In this document: positions 33,701 through 41,904 of the stretch, piece by piece
Position numbering within the stretch: position 1 is the first letter of the stretch
Layout: each line of letters starts with the position of its first letter
Origin: Candidatus Krumholzibacteriota bacterium
GTDB lineage: Bacteria > Krumholzibacteriota > Krumholzibacteriia > LZORAL124-64-63
Length of the DNA stretch: 44,531 nucleotides
Direction of reading: 5' to 3'
Assembly: GCA_024277025.1 (NCBI GenBank)
Contig: JAJRWA010000035.1
Coordinates: forward strand, 1-44,531
Program-made: the position numbers and the translations under genes
The notes under the pieces: model-generated
Told to the model about the DNA's origin: nothing
Database searches by the model: none
Seen by the model: only the letters and a program-made list of their open reading frames with translations

Positions 33701-35198
33701 TATCAATGCCAATCTGAACCGGGGTGTTGCGATTTATTACTATGTTGGACATGGCTCAGAGGACAATCTGGCTGACGAACAGATCTTCCAGTCGCGGGAC
33801 ATATCGAATCTGACCAATGGCATGATGCGCGGTGTGTTCGCGGCGTTCAGCTGCGATGTCGGTGTGTTCGACAGCCCCAGCCGCCGCTCGATGGCCGAGC
33901 AGTTTCTGCAGTACGAGAGCGGTGGTACGATTGGTGCCGTGTGTGCGGCTGAGGTGAGTTTCATCTCGTACAACAACACCTTGACCAACGCATTCTTTGG
34001 CCATCTGTTTCCTGCACGCAACGTCGATCCGGACGTGACCGTGGCCGAAGCGCTGAGGTTGGCCAAGTCCGATATGACGATTACCTGGCGCTATCGCACG
34101 AATTCCCAACGCTACAATTTCTTTGGGGACCCGGCGATGTCCCTGCCCTTGCCGGCGGATGATCTGGCTCTCGCGCCGACCAGTGTGGACACACTGCGCA
34201 CCGGTGCCCGCCAGACGGTAGTACTCGGAGCCACGGGCAAGACCCTGCTCGGTACCGGCGATACTTACCGGCTGCGTGTGGAGGAATCGGCCGTCTCGCG
34301 GCGCATTCCGTACCATGTGTTCCGGGTCAACGGTGAGGTCGTCAGCCAAACCGACTCGTCATTCGTTGACCCCGGCTCTTCGATATTTGTCGGTACCGGC
34401 ACCCTGGGCGCCGGCGAACATACGGTCCCCTTCAAGGTCCCGGTCCAGTTCCAGTATGGGCCTGACGCGCGTGTCCGCATGATCGTCGAGACCCCGGAGG
34501 GTGATCACGTGGCGGCCGAGCAACTGCCGGCGGTGCGGGCGGTGGTGCCGCCCAACGACGATATTGTCGGGCCGGTTATCGCCCTGGGCTTCGAGAGCAA
34601 TACGTACCGTGTGCAGCCCGGTGCCACCCTGAACGCCGCGGTCTCTGATACAAGCGGTGTGGCCATGCTGGGCACCAATCCCGGCAACTCGCTGCTGCTG
34701 GAGTTCGACGACACGGGCATCATGACCGACGTGACCGGATCTTTCGCCTACGACGCGGACAGCTACACGTCGGGCCGGGTGTCGTTCACCCTGCCGCGGG
34801 ATCTGCCGGCTGGCCGTCATTTGGCCGCCCTGCACGCCAGCGACATGCTGGGCAACGTCGGCAGCGACACCCTGAGCTTCGAAATCGGCGACACGGGACA
34901 GGGCAGCATCGGCACGGTGACGCTTTTTCCTAATCCGACTGCGGGTTACTGCCGATTGTTATTTGAGTTGGGCGATCCGATGGACGTCCAGTGGGACATC
35001 TATTCCCTGGCCGGCAGCCGCATCCGCACCATTAAGGGTTCCTTTGGTGCGGGGCCACAGGTCCTGGAATGGGATGGCCGCGACGGCCGCAACGACGAAA
35101 TTGCCAACGGCACCTATATCTACGTTCTGCGTGGACTGGGGGCGGGGGCCGGAGATCGGGATATTCGAAAGACGGGTAAGCTCGTCATCATGCGGTAA
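30747..35198 (+). CDS. Membrane domain fused to PorU-like C25 (gingipain-family) cysteine peptidase
   Basis: 1483 residues in one clean frame. Residues 1-125 form a small membrane domain with the pattern THFAAGALVG, ASHAALDVIPHYDH and GMLPDIENL, like the YdjM/YbcI membrane-bound hydrolase family. A hydrophobic stretch ending SALAAAGEQ (about 116-147) resembles a signal peptide. The rest resembles the T9SS sortase PorU: WVKLSLTETGLYRVTGQEL near 350, a C25 peptidase domain with catalytic H1002 (YVGHGSED) and C1036 (AFSCDVG), 34 residues apart as in gingipains, and the FFGDPAMSLPLP block. The C terminus has a FlgD-like/sorting module (FPNPTAG then NGTYIYVLRG). In Bacteroidota PorU cleaves cargo sorting tails at the outer membrane. 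The gene sits directly before a PorV-like gene, as in that system. The membrane fusion is unusual; GTG 31095 could be an alternative start for a peptidase-only form. Confidence 0.8.
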   Translation: MCIFTHFAAGALVGGLTGNVYWGAAAGLASHAALDVIPHYDHPDWRLELGGGIASLVLLLLMPFASWPAVIGGLCGMLPDIENLLQKLGKMRRDQFVYPTHTGLLPHGRTLGARSIVWQFAILAGCYLLLGLFAPSSALAAAGEQPTMAQPVVRVLAADDRHTVLRVEFPVIRAPRDWQSVDPMQVHWALPPYADENSAVVDGVTELAPPRMGLSLAVPTRRAVDWSVRDVQWWKEPVTAVAPGALVEFSTPVVARSVPLTGTEVELAPAGGILRGVTIEVRHPATGVQQDYLAAAVDSDVFGKSGRSAGRPNVLNPELLAKLASGSREVALQKSARKAEVADLFALTRNWVKLSLTETGLYRVTGQELSNYGVSTSSVDPGKLRVFRGGGLPLAIDPETPDSTQVDRIGLNELAIEVVDGGDGEWNLDDEIRFYGVGTSAWLDRFDPAGERLEFYDHPYAAEAAYWITWEDDVTVSPLPGAPQRVATVSAPPTGGVRQQTARIREHFEEQFLDARGVVQDNWLWDNSIFSSRIEQFELRAPVSGATARFQIDVRGIYSNFDRFVFNAVAYLNADQANQATLDISYTGQSDSMRVRIVGDSSDVLTGTNTITLSNNSTDRPLRPLALDSFDILYWTSLDLAAAPGQLAFAHWGDQVAAPGTAVDLEIGSAGAQAPMLWDVTDPQRPGIMQGSAASGSTYIFGVNRNPDSDRHFVATMPGDFLTAPNGSRVFPVSLRSRGVDLDYLVVCAQAFSIPAGELAQYRAGTLPGVTSPAAGVATVEDIYDNFSGGQKDVRAIRNYLKWVYDLSGHRLKYVCFLGNASRDYRNYRERTPLVDLYDLVSTELRTSFPITPTALSIRLAYSSDDGLVSFDSPPAADDFDFPDLACGRLPALDRDEAQDMVDRAIAFSRDPVPGPWRNRIMMTADDGVRPSSYPDPKSNEFIHLWEAEQISNGYLPVSVDLVKVYAADYDFPPGSVVKPTVRADINANLNRGVAIYYYVGHGSEDNLADEQIFQSRDISNLTNGMMRGVFAAFSCDVGVFDSPSRRSMAEQFLQYESGGTIGAVCAAEVSFISYNNTLTNAFFGHLFPARNVDPDVTVAEALRLAKSDMTITWRYRTNSQRYNFFGDPAMSLPLPADDLALAPTSVDTLRTGARQTVVLGATGKTLLGTGDTYRLRVEESAVSRRIPYHVFRVNGEVVSQTDSSFVDPGSSIFVGTGTLGAGEHTVPFKVPVQFQYGPDARVRMIVETPEGDHVAAEQLPAVRAVVPPNDDIVGPVIALGFESNTYRVQPGATLNAAVSDTSGVAMLGTNPGNSLLLEFDDTGIMTDVTGSFAYDADSYTSGRVSFTLPRDLPAGRHLAALHASDMLGNVGSDTLSFEIGDTGQGSIGTVTLFPNPTAGYCRLLFELGDPMDVQWDIYSLAGSRIRTIKGSFGAGPQVLEWDGRDGRNDEIANGTYIYVLRGLGAGAGDRDIRKTGKLVIMR

Positions 35199-35258
35199 AC
35201 CCGCCGCCACGGGGCTCCCTCGGCTCCCTGGTGTTTACACGACCGGAGGTACTCGGAC

Positions 35259-36284
35259 ATGAAGAGGATTGTTATCGCGACCGTCATGGGCGCTTTGCTG
35301 ATTGGGCTGTGTGGAACCGCTTTCGCGGGGTCTGGCGCCGGCGCCATCAACCTCAGTTTCCCCATCGGGGCCCGTTTCAATGCCCTGGGCGAGTCGGGGA
35401 CGGCCCTGGCCCAGGACGTGACCGCCATCTGGTGGAATCCTGGCGGACTGGGTTTTCTGCCCCAGCGGCCGAAGCAGCATGACATGCACATCATGCAGTC
35501 GAGCCTGGCCGAGGGGCTGGCCGACGATATCGGTCTGTACTGGGGTGGCTACGCCACGCCCATTGGCCAGCATGGCGCCCTGGGTTTCGCGATGAACTAC
35601 CTGGACATGGGTGAGCAGCAGGGCACGGACGAGAATGGTGATCCGACCGGCACGTTCCGTTCCTATATGTTCGCTTTCTCGGCGACCTACGGGGTGCGGG
35701 TGAGCCAGAACCTGGGCATTGGACTGGGTGCTAAATATTTCCGCGACCATCTGGCCCCGGACAACTCGATTCAGGACACGCAGGGCAGCGGCTCGGGCGA
35801 CAGCTTCGGCGTCGACCTCGGTCTGCTGTGGAAAGTGCCGAAGCTGCGTTCGAATTTCGGTCTGGCCGTGGCCAACCTGGGCCCGGATATCGTTCACGTC
35901 GACAGTGACCAGTCCGATCCCATGCCGCGCAAGGCCACTCTTGGCATCGCCTTCAGCATGTACCACAGCGAGTACATGGGGCTGCTGCTGGTTTCGGATT
36001 ACCTGGTGCCGCTGTACAAGTGGAAGGGCAGCGACTACGGCTTCGGTCTGGAGACCGATCAGGCCGAGTACGGGTTCGGCGTGGAGTGGAACTACCTGCG
36101 TTCGCTGTTCGTGCGCTTCGGTTACAAGAGCGCCGACTACGGCGACATCAACGACACGACCTTCGGCTTCGGCGTCGACATGGAACGCTGGGTCGGCCAG
36201 GCGATCACCTTCGACTTCGCCACCGTACCGCAGGCCGAAGGGCTGCCCAAGGTGAACCGGCTTTCGCTGGCGTACCGCTTCTAA
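35259..36284 (+). CDS. PorV/PorQ-like outer-membrane beta-barrel protein
   Basis: 341 residues with a signal peptide (residues 1-23, ending TAFAG) and the hallmark N-terminal block of the PorV/UPF0164 family: FPIGARFNALGESGTALAQD followed by IWWNPGGLGFLP. The rest is alternating beta strands, ending in a terminal aromatic residue (LAYRF), as outer-membrane barrels do. In Bacteroidota PorV is the outer-membrane shuttle that carries cargo to PorU. The adjacent PorU-like gene 61 bases upstream supports the same pairing here. AGG-rich GGAGGT precedes ATG 35259. An alternative is a FadL-like transporter, since the folds are related. Confidence 0.85.
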   Translation: MKRIVIATVMGALLIGLCGTAFAGSGAGAINLSFPIGARFNALGESGTALAQDVTAIWWNPGGLGFLPQRPKQHDMHIMQSSLAEGLADDIGLYWGGYATPIGQHGALGFAMNYLDMGEQQGTDENGDPTGTFRSYMFAFSATYGVRVSQNLGIGLGAKYFRDHLAPDNSIQDTQGSGSGDSFGVDLGLLWKVPKLRSNFGLAVANLGPDIVHVDSDQSDPMPRKATLGIAFSMYHSEYMGLLLVSDYLVPLYKWKGSDYGFGLETDQAEYGFGVEWNYLRSLFVRFGYKSADYGDINDTTFGFGVDMERWVGQAITFDFATVPQAEGLPKVNRLSLAYRF

Positions 36285-36319
36285 CAGACCGCTTGGTCCC
36301 CTGAGTAAGGAGCAAGGCT

Positions 36320-39300
36320 TTGCCGCCTTCTGCAAACGTGATGACCCGGAGCCGCCTGCGGGCGGCCCGGTTCCCGGTTGGTGCCGGTTTGAGTCCCGCC
36401 GTGGCAGCACTGGTCTTTCTGACGACGCTGCTGTGCCTGGTGGCCGCCGGCGCGGCCCAGGCCGCTGCGCCGGCGCGCGGTGCGGAGATTTCGCTGCACA
36501 AGTGGAATGAGCGCGAGTTGCGCTCCCTGCCCGACGGGCAGCGGATCATCGACCGTGAACTGAAACGCCAGGGCGAGTATAACCGTCGTTGGCGGGCGAT
36601 CCACGAACTGGTGGGGCCGCAGCATATTTCCCGCCTGGCCCAGGAGCGTTTGGTGGCCCAGGGCCTGGGGCCGGCCCTGGTGGCCGGCGGCAGTCCGCGC
36701 CGGGACCTGAGCAAGGCTCTGCAGACCGATGTGCTGCGGGTGCTGCTGGTTCGGGTCGGCTTCGCGGCCAACCGCGACTCGCACCTGACGACGATTGCGC
36801 CCGGTGGAGACTTCATGCTGGATCCCCTGGCGGATCCGGGCCCACTGGAGATCGACCCGCCGCCCCACGACAAGGCCTACTTCGAGGCCCATCTGGCCGG
36901 CTTGTCCGAGTACTATGATTTCATGTCCGGCGGCCGTCTGAAGATCGAAAGCACCGTGCTGCCCGAGGGTGACAACGACAGCTACAAACTGAGTGATGTG
37001 GCGGACTATGGCCCGGGCGCCGGAGGGTTCTGGACGATCGAGAGTCTGGAGACCCTGGTGCGCGACATGGTGACCACGGTGGATGAGGGGCTGGTCGCCG
37101 ACGGCGGCAACGGCCTGGCCGACTACGATGACGAGACGCCGTTCACCTACGTGATATTTGTCCACGCCGGCAGTGACTGGCAGAGCGACATCAACGGCGA
37201 CTCGCCCAACGACATCCCGACCTTCTTCGTGACCCTGGGCGAGGCCGTCGATCTGATCGGCACCAACCCGCAGGGCAATCCCGGCCGGTTGAGCGAGTGC
37301 TCGATCATTCCCGAGACGACCAACCAGGATGATTTCCCGGGCAGCATCGCCGCCGCGTTCTACCACGAATTCGGCCACGCGCTCGGTCTGCCGGATGTGT
37401 ACGACACCAGCACGGGGCTGCCCTCGGTCGGCATCTGGGACCTGATGGATTCGGGGACCAACCTGCCGGCCACCCTGGGCACCGAAGTGATCGACAACGG
37501 GGACACGACGATCGTGATCGTGACGGCCACCGGCGTGCTGCCACCGTCGCTGTCGGTGTGGTGCAAGTGGTATCTGGGCTGGGTGGAGATGGGCGAGATC
37601 AGCGAACCGGTGGCCGACAGCGGGGACTATGTCCTGCCGGCGATCGGGGTGCCGCGGGACCAGTACCAGCGTTATATCAACGGCAATCTGGGCGACTTCG
37701 ATCCGGCCTATCCACAGGCGTATCGGGCGGGCACCTCGCCCCGGGAGTACTACCTGCTGGAGAACCGCTGGGTGCCGCTGACCCTGGCCGAAACGCCGTA
37801 CAGCGACTTGCGCCTGGAACGCGACGAAGCGACCGAGGTGATCCAGTACCTGGCCGGAAATTTCCGGGGCACCTGGGAGAACTCCGGGCTGTATGACTTC
37901 TTCATGCCGGCGGGCGGGCTGCTGGTCTGGCATGTGAACGCCGACCGGATCGCCAGTGAGCTGCCGACCAACACGATCAACGCCTATGGGGACGGCCTGA
38001 AACTGGTGGAGGCCGACGGGATCCAGGACATCGGTGTTCTGGAAGCCTATGTGCTGGGCTGGTTCGGTTCCTGGCGCGATCTTTACGGCGGGTATGATGA
38101 CGACGGATTCGCCACCGGCTACAACGACCTGTACACGGCCCGGCCACCGAGCAGCCGCAACCATGACCGCAGTTTTTCGGGTGTGCGTCTCAGCGAGATC
38201 GGCCCGACCGGCGGCAGTTCGCTGGCCTCGATGAAGTTCCGGGCTACGCTGGATCCGGTGCTGCCGGGCTTCCCCTGGGAAGTGGCGCCGATTGATTCGG
38301 CCGCTGCCGCGGCCAGCGGCGGGCTGGCTGGACCAAGGGTGATTCCCCCCCTGTCCGTGACTCCGCTCGAGACCGATGTCCAGCCGATTCTGCTTTTTGC
38401 CGATGGGCCGGATACCAGTTGGACCGGCTCGGATTTTCCGGCAGCCCTTTACGGGGTCGGGGCCGATGGTTCTGCTGCCTGGCCTGCGGTGGCCGGCTTG
38501 CCGGCGGGCGCTTTCCAGGGACTCGGCGCGCCACTGGCCGGAGCCCCGGTCGCGAGACCGGTTTCCGGGTCGGCCACGGACCTCTTCTGGTGCACGACCG
38601 CTGGCATGGTCGGCCAAACCCACCTGGCTGCCGGGACGCCGCCGGTGGCAACCTGGACCACGGCGGTCACCGAAAACCTGGCGACCGGCCCGCTGCTGCT
38701 GGCCTGGTCCGCGACGGAATCGCGCCTGCTGCTGACCGTCGAGCCGGATTCGCTCTACCTGCTCGATACAGCCGGGGCTCCGCTGGGCGCACCGGTGGTT
38801 GTCACCGCGGGTGGCGGTTCGCTCGGGAAGCTGCAGCCGGTGTTGCTGCCCGCTGGAGATTCGGGACCGGACCAAGTGGCGATACTGGCGGACGACGGCT
38901 GGTTCCTGGTGCGGCAGTCAGGGGCGGGACTGGTTCCGCAGCCGACCTTTGTTTTCTATCCCCGCAACCGGACGGGCGCCGCGTTCTGGCACGCGGTGAT
39001 GCCTCTGGCCGCTGATCTGGTCCGGCTCACGGTCTTTGACGATGAAGGTGAGCTGGGCGCCTGGGACGTGACCCAGGACGGGCTGGTCACTGCCCGCGAC
39101 GCGGACCGCACTTTTGACGGACCGCTGGTTTGTCAGCCGGCCGTGGCGGACCTCGATGGCGACGGCCGGCACGACCTGGTCCTGGCCACGGGCACCCGCC
39201 TGTTCGCGATCAAGGACGACGGGATCGCTCTGCGCGGATTCCCGGTGCGCTTCGCCGACTTGTACCCCCTGCCGGATTCGACCCGGATCCAGGGGCCCCT

Positions 39301-39952
39301 GGTGGTGGCCGACGGCACGGGCGACGGCGTGAACGAGGTCTATTTCAATACCACGGGCGGCCACCTGGTGGGGCTGGGCGCCACCGGGCGCCTGCTGCCG
39401 GATTTGCCCCGGCGCTGGGGCGACTGGTCGCCGGCGGGATTTGCCGTGGGCGGCGAGGGCAGTGATCGGGTATTCTGGCAGGTGTCCTCCGGCGGGACCC
39501 GGACCGGCTATCTGGACCGTATCCCGGTCAATGGCCGGGTGACGGCGTACGCCATGCTGGCGACGCCGGCCGGGACGGCCCGGACGAGCGAGTGGCTGGG
39601 TGTGGCGGGCGGCGGCCGGCGGCGCGGGCCGACCGGTGCGGCGCGGGATCTGGGCGGCAGCGCGCCGGCCCGCGCTGAGACGGATCAGGCCTACCTGTAT
39701 CCCAATCCGCTCGGCGGCGACGAGGTGACCGTCCGGTTCTACGCCGGGGGCTCCGGTGGCGCCGAGGTGACGATCTACAACCTTGAAGGCGAGTTGGTCA
39801 AGCGGCAGCGGGCCGCAACCGAGGCCGACGCCATCAATGAGATCGTGGTTTCCCTGCCGGGAGCGGTCAGTGGCCTTTATCTGGCCCGCTTGGTGTACGA
39901 GGGGGTCGGTGGCCGGGAGACCAGGACCATGACGCTGGCGATCGAGAAGTAG
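36320..39952 (+). CDS. Secreted M6-family metalloprotease with FG-GAP-like region and T9SS-type sorting tail
   Basis: 1210 residues. A signal peptide (about 22-50, ending AAQAA) precedes a pro-region and an M6 (immune inhibitor A-like) zinc protease. The zinc motif HEFGH is at 349-353 (AFYHEFGHALGLPDVYD), followed by GIWDLMDSG with the downstream Met-turn. Residues about 650-1090 hold beta-propeller-type repeats with DLDGDGRHDLV (FG-GAP-like). The last 85 residues form a sorting-domain-like tail: YLYPNPLGGDEVTVRFYAG, EVTIYNLEGELVKR and SGLYLARLVYEG. This makes it the likely cargo of the neighbouring PorU/PorV pair. The start is TTG 36320 with AAGGAG seven bases upstream; ATG 36341 is the alternative. 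The gene follows the PorV-like gene by 35 bases. Confidence 0.87.
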   Translation: MPPSANVMTRSRLRAARFPVGAGLSPAVAALVFLTTLLCLVAAGAAQAAAPARGAEISLHKWNERELRSLPDGQRIIDRELKRQGEYNRRWRAIHELVGPQHISRLAQERLVAQGLGPALVAGGSPRRDLSKALQTDVLRVLLVRVGFAANRDSHLTTIAPGGDFMLDPLADPGPLEIDPPPHDKAYFEAHLAGLSEYYDFMSGGRLKIESTVLPEGDNDSYKLSDVADYGPGAGGFWTIESLETLVRDMVTTVDEGLVADGGNGLADYDDETPFTYVIFVHAGSDWQSDINGDSPNDIPTFFVTLGEAVDLIGTNPQGNPGRLSECSIIPETTNQDDFPGSIAAAFYHEFGHALGLPDVYDTSTGLPSVGIWDLMDSGTNLPATLGTEVIDNGDTTIVIVTATGVLPPSLSVWCKWYLGWVEMGEISEPVADSGDYVLPAIGVPRDQYQRYINGNLGDFDPAYPQAYRAGTSPREYYLLENRWVPLTLAETPYSDLRLERDEATEVIQYLAGNFRGTWENSGLYDFFMPAGGLLVWHVNADRIASELPTNTINAYGDGLKLVEADGIQDIGVLEAYVLGWFGSWRDLYGGYDDDGFATGYNDLYTARPPSSRNHDRSFSGVRLSEIGPTGGSSLASMKFRATLDPVLPGFPWEVAPIDSAAAAASGGLAGPRVIPPLSVTPLETDVQPILLFADGPDTSWTGSDFPAALYGVGADGSAAWPAVAGLPAGAFQGLGAPLAGAPVARPVSGSATDLFWCTTAGMVGQTHLAAGTPPVATWTTAVTENLATGPLLLAWSATESRLLLTVEPDSLYLLDTAGAPLGAPVVVTAGGGSLGKLQPVLLPAGDSGPDQVAILADDGWFLVRQSGAGLVPQPTFVFYPRNRTGAAFWHAVMPLAADLVRLTVFDDEGELGAWDVTQDGLVTARDADRTFDGPLVCQPAVADLDGDGRHDLVLATGTRLFAIKDDGIALRGFPVRFADLYPLPDSTRIQGPLVVADGTGDGVNEVYFNTTGGHLVGLGATGRLLPDLPRRWGDWSPAGFAVGGEGSDRVFWQVSSGGTRTGYLDRIPVNGRVTAYAMLATPAGTARTSEWLGVAGGGRRRGPTGAARDLGGSAPARAETDQAYLYPNPLGGDEVTVRFYAGGSGGAEVTIYNLEGELVKRQRAATEADAINEIVVSLPGAVSGLYLARLVYEGVGGRETRTMTLAIEK

Positions 39953-39996
39953 TTTGGTTTTGCAACCCGGGTAACCGGCCGGTGATGGAGGAACGC

Positions 39997-40965
39997 ATGG
40001 TGCGGCAAAGTTGGATGAACGGATTGAGGGGATGCCTGGGGCTGGTGCTGGTCGTGGCCGTGTCCGGTCCCGTGCTGGCGGGCGAAGGGACCGGTCGGGC
40101 GGCCTGGCTGCTCGAAAGGGGCGCTGTGGCCGACTACGCGCTTACCGGCCAGCGCTTCGAGCAGTCCGAAATCGGCGGTGGCGGCAGCCAGTCCCTGGAA
40201 GTGCCCGGGGTCGAACCCGAGGGGATTGGCATGAGTGGTGCCTTGCCCGTCCTGATGTCACTGGTTCTGCCGGGCGCCGGCGAGGTGGCCATGGGCTACA
40301 AGCGTGGCTACTTCATGGCGGCGGCCGATATCTTTGCCTGGACCCAGGTGGCCAAGTACCACAGTGACGGGGCGGACCTGAGGGATGCGTATTACGACTT
40401 TGCCGACGCCCATTACACGGACGCCCTGCTGGTGGACGGCTACTCGACCAGCCACTCCACCTCCGAGGGCTTTTACCGGGACGGGCAGGGCGACCTGTAT
40501 TTTCCGAGCAGCGAGCGCGGACCGATCGAAAGCATCGATGATCTGGGCAACCTGCCCCTGTATGTGACCAAGGAAGCGGACCGGCGCGAGTACTACGAGA
40601 ATCTGGGCAAGTGGGACCAGTTCGTCTTCGGCTGGGACGATTACATCCGGCCCGATGATTATCCCGGCTACGATCCCACCGGCACCCGCGACCCGGACCT
40701 CCTGCAGCCATGGGTCTCGAAGAACCGTGAAATCTACCGGGTCATGCGCGACGACTCCAACCAGGCCTACAAGAGCCGTGACCGCTGGCTTTACGCCAAC
40801 ATCGGACTGCGCCTGTTCAGTGTCTTCCAGGTGGCCTACCTGCAGGGCATGCTGGGTGGCGGGCCGGCCAACAACGACATCGAAATATCCGGTCACAAGG
40901 TCGAAATCCAGGCGTTGCCCTCGGGGATGTACAGTGGTTCGCTGTCTGCCCGGGTTTCGTTCTAG
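39997..40965 (+). CDS. DUF5683-like envelope protein (first of two)
   Basis: 322 residues with a signal peptide (ending PVLAGEG). The recognisable motif is LPVLMSLVLPGAGEVAMGYK near residue 80, which resembles the DUF5683 / small envelope protein signature (SxxLPGxGQxYxGxxxKG), followed by a hydrophobic helix FMAAADIFAWTQ. The middle is rich in Asp, Tyr and Ser with long loops. The end (SGSLSARVSF) has a beta-barrel-like terminal Phe. ATG 39997 is chosen because GGAG at 39987-39990 lies six bases upstream. It shares layout with the next gene, and the two are probably old duplicates. The function is unknown; the surface/T9SS neighbourhood suggests an envelope role. Confidence 0.72.
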   Translation: MVRQSWMNGLRGCLGLVLVVAVSGPVLAGEGTGRAAWLLERGAVADYALTGQRFEQSEIGGGGSQSLEVPGVEPEGIGMSGALPVLMSLVLPGAGEVAMGYKRGYFMAAADIFAWTQVAKYHSDGADLRDAYYDFADAHYTDALLVDGYSTSHSTSEGFYRDGQGDLYFPSSERGPIESIDDLGNLPLYVTKEADRREYYENLGKWDQFVFGWDDYIRPDDYPGYDPTGTRDPDLLQPWVSKNREIYRVMRDDSNQAYKSRDRWLYANIGLRLFSVFQVAYLQGMLGGGPANNDIEISGHKVEIQALPSGMYSGSLSARVSF

Positions 40966-41007
40966 ACTCCCAAACCGAATACCCCTGGCCAACCGTGGAG
41001 GCCCAAG

Positions 41008-41904
41008 TTGTATCTGAAGAAATTGTCTGGACTGAATAGCGGGACCGCTGGTGCTCTGGCGTTGGGCTTGTCGCTGATCGTGCTGCTGGTGGCTGCGGGT
41101 GCGGCTTGCGCCGGCGATGGCGCCGGGCAGTCCTTCCTGCGGGCGGAGTACCTGGTGCTGGGCAATTCGGCCTCGGGGCAGTGGCAATTCGCCGTGCCGA
41201 CGGCCGCTGCGGCGATGGCCCAGATTGGTGGCGAAGAGCGCAGCAAGACCCCCAGCGAGTTCGGCACAACGACGCCGGAAAAGGACAAGAACCAGGTCCA
41301 GGGGCCCTCGAACACCGGTGAGAAGGTGAAAGCAGGGCTGTTCTCGGCCATTCTGCCGGGTGCCGGTCAGTACTACAACGGCCAGAAGAAAAAGGCCTAC
41401 ATCATGGGCGGTGTCGAAGTGGCCATCTGGACGGCCTATTTCGTTTTCGACCAGCAGGGCGACAGCAAGCGCGAGGATTCCGAGGAGTGGGCCGCTATCT
41501 ACGCGGGCACCAGTGGCAACCATGCGGACAACTACTGGCAGAACGTGGGGCACTACGCCAACAGCGATGCCTACAACGAAGGCGTGCTGCGCGAGGCGCG
41601 GGCCCTGGGCGAGGAGCCGACCGGCCTGGTCACCGGCGCGGACAGCTGGCAGTGGGTCAACGAAACGCGCCAGCTGGGCTATAGCCAATTGCGGTCGGAC
41701 GGCAACGCGGCCTATGACCGGCGCGACTTCATGATCCTCTTCGCGGTGGTCAACCGTGCAGTTTCAGTGGTCGATGCGGTCATTGGGGCGGGGCGCACCG
41801 ATGGTGTCCTGGAGACCGAGATCATGGGCCTGAACCTGGAGATGGAAATGCTGCCGTCGTTCCGGGACCCGGGGGCCCGCTGCGTGGTCTCGCGGAGCTT
41901 CTGA
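41008..41904 (+). CDS. DUF5683-like envelope protein (second of two)
   Basis: 298 residues with a signal peptide (core LALGLSLIVLLVAAGAACAG). The DUF5683-type motif is KAGLFSAILPGAGQYYNGQK (near residue 110), followed by a helix AYIMGGVEVAIWTAYFVFDQ. It carries a conserved-looking Asn/Tyr/Trp-rich middle and ends VVSRSF. TTG 41008 is supported by GGAGG at 40997-41001. Its TGA overlaps the next ATG by one base (41904). The paralogy with the upstream gene is visible in the LPGAG motif, the following hydrophobic helix and the C-terminal beta strands. The function is unknown. Confidence 0.75.
   Translation: MYLKKLSGLNSGTAGALALGLSLIVLLVAAGAACAGDGAGQSFLRAEYLVLGNSASGQWQFAVPTAAAAMAQIGGEERSKTPSEFGTTTPEKDKNQVQGPSNTGEKVKAGLFSAILPGAGQYYNGQKKKAYIMGGVEVAIWTAYFVFDQQGDSKREDSEEWAAIYAGTSGNHADNYWQNVGHYANSDAYNEGVLREARALGEEPTGLVTGADSWQWVNETRQLGYSQLRSDGNAAYDRRDFMILFAVVNRAVSVVDAVIGAGRTDGVLETEIMGLNLEMEMLPSFRDPGARCVVSRSF

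Noticed and set aside
36281..38875. Minus-strand open frame of 864 codons opposite the M6 protease
   Set aside because: It overlaps a protease with an intact HEFGH motif and good signals; the reverse frame has no start signal or domain.
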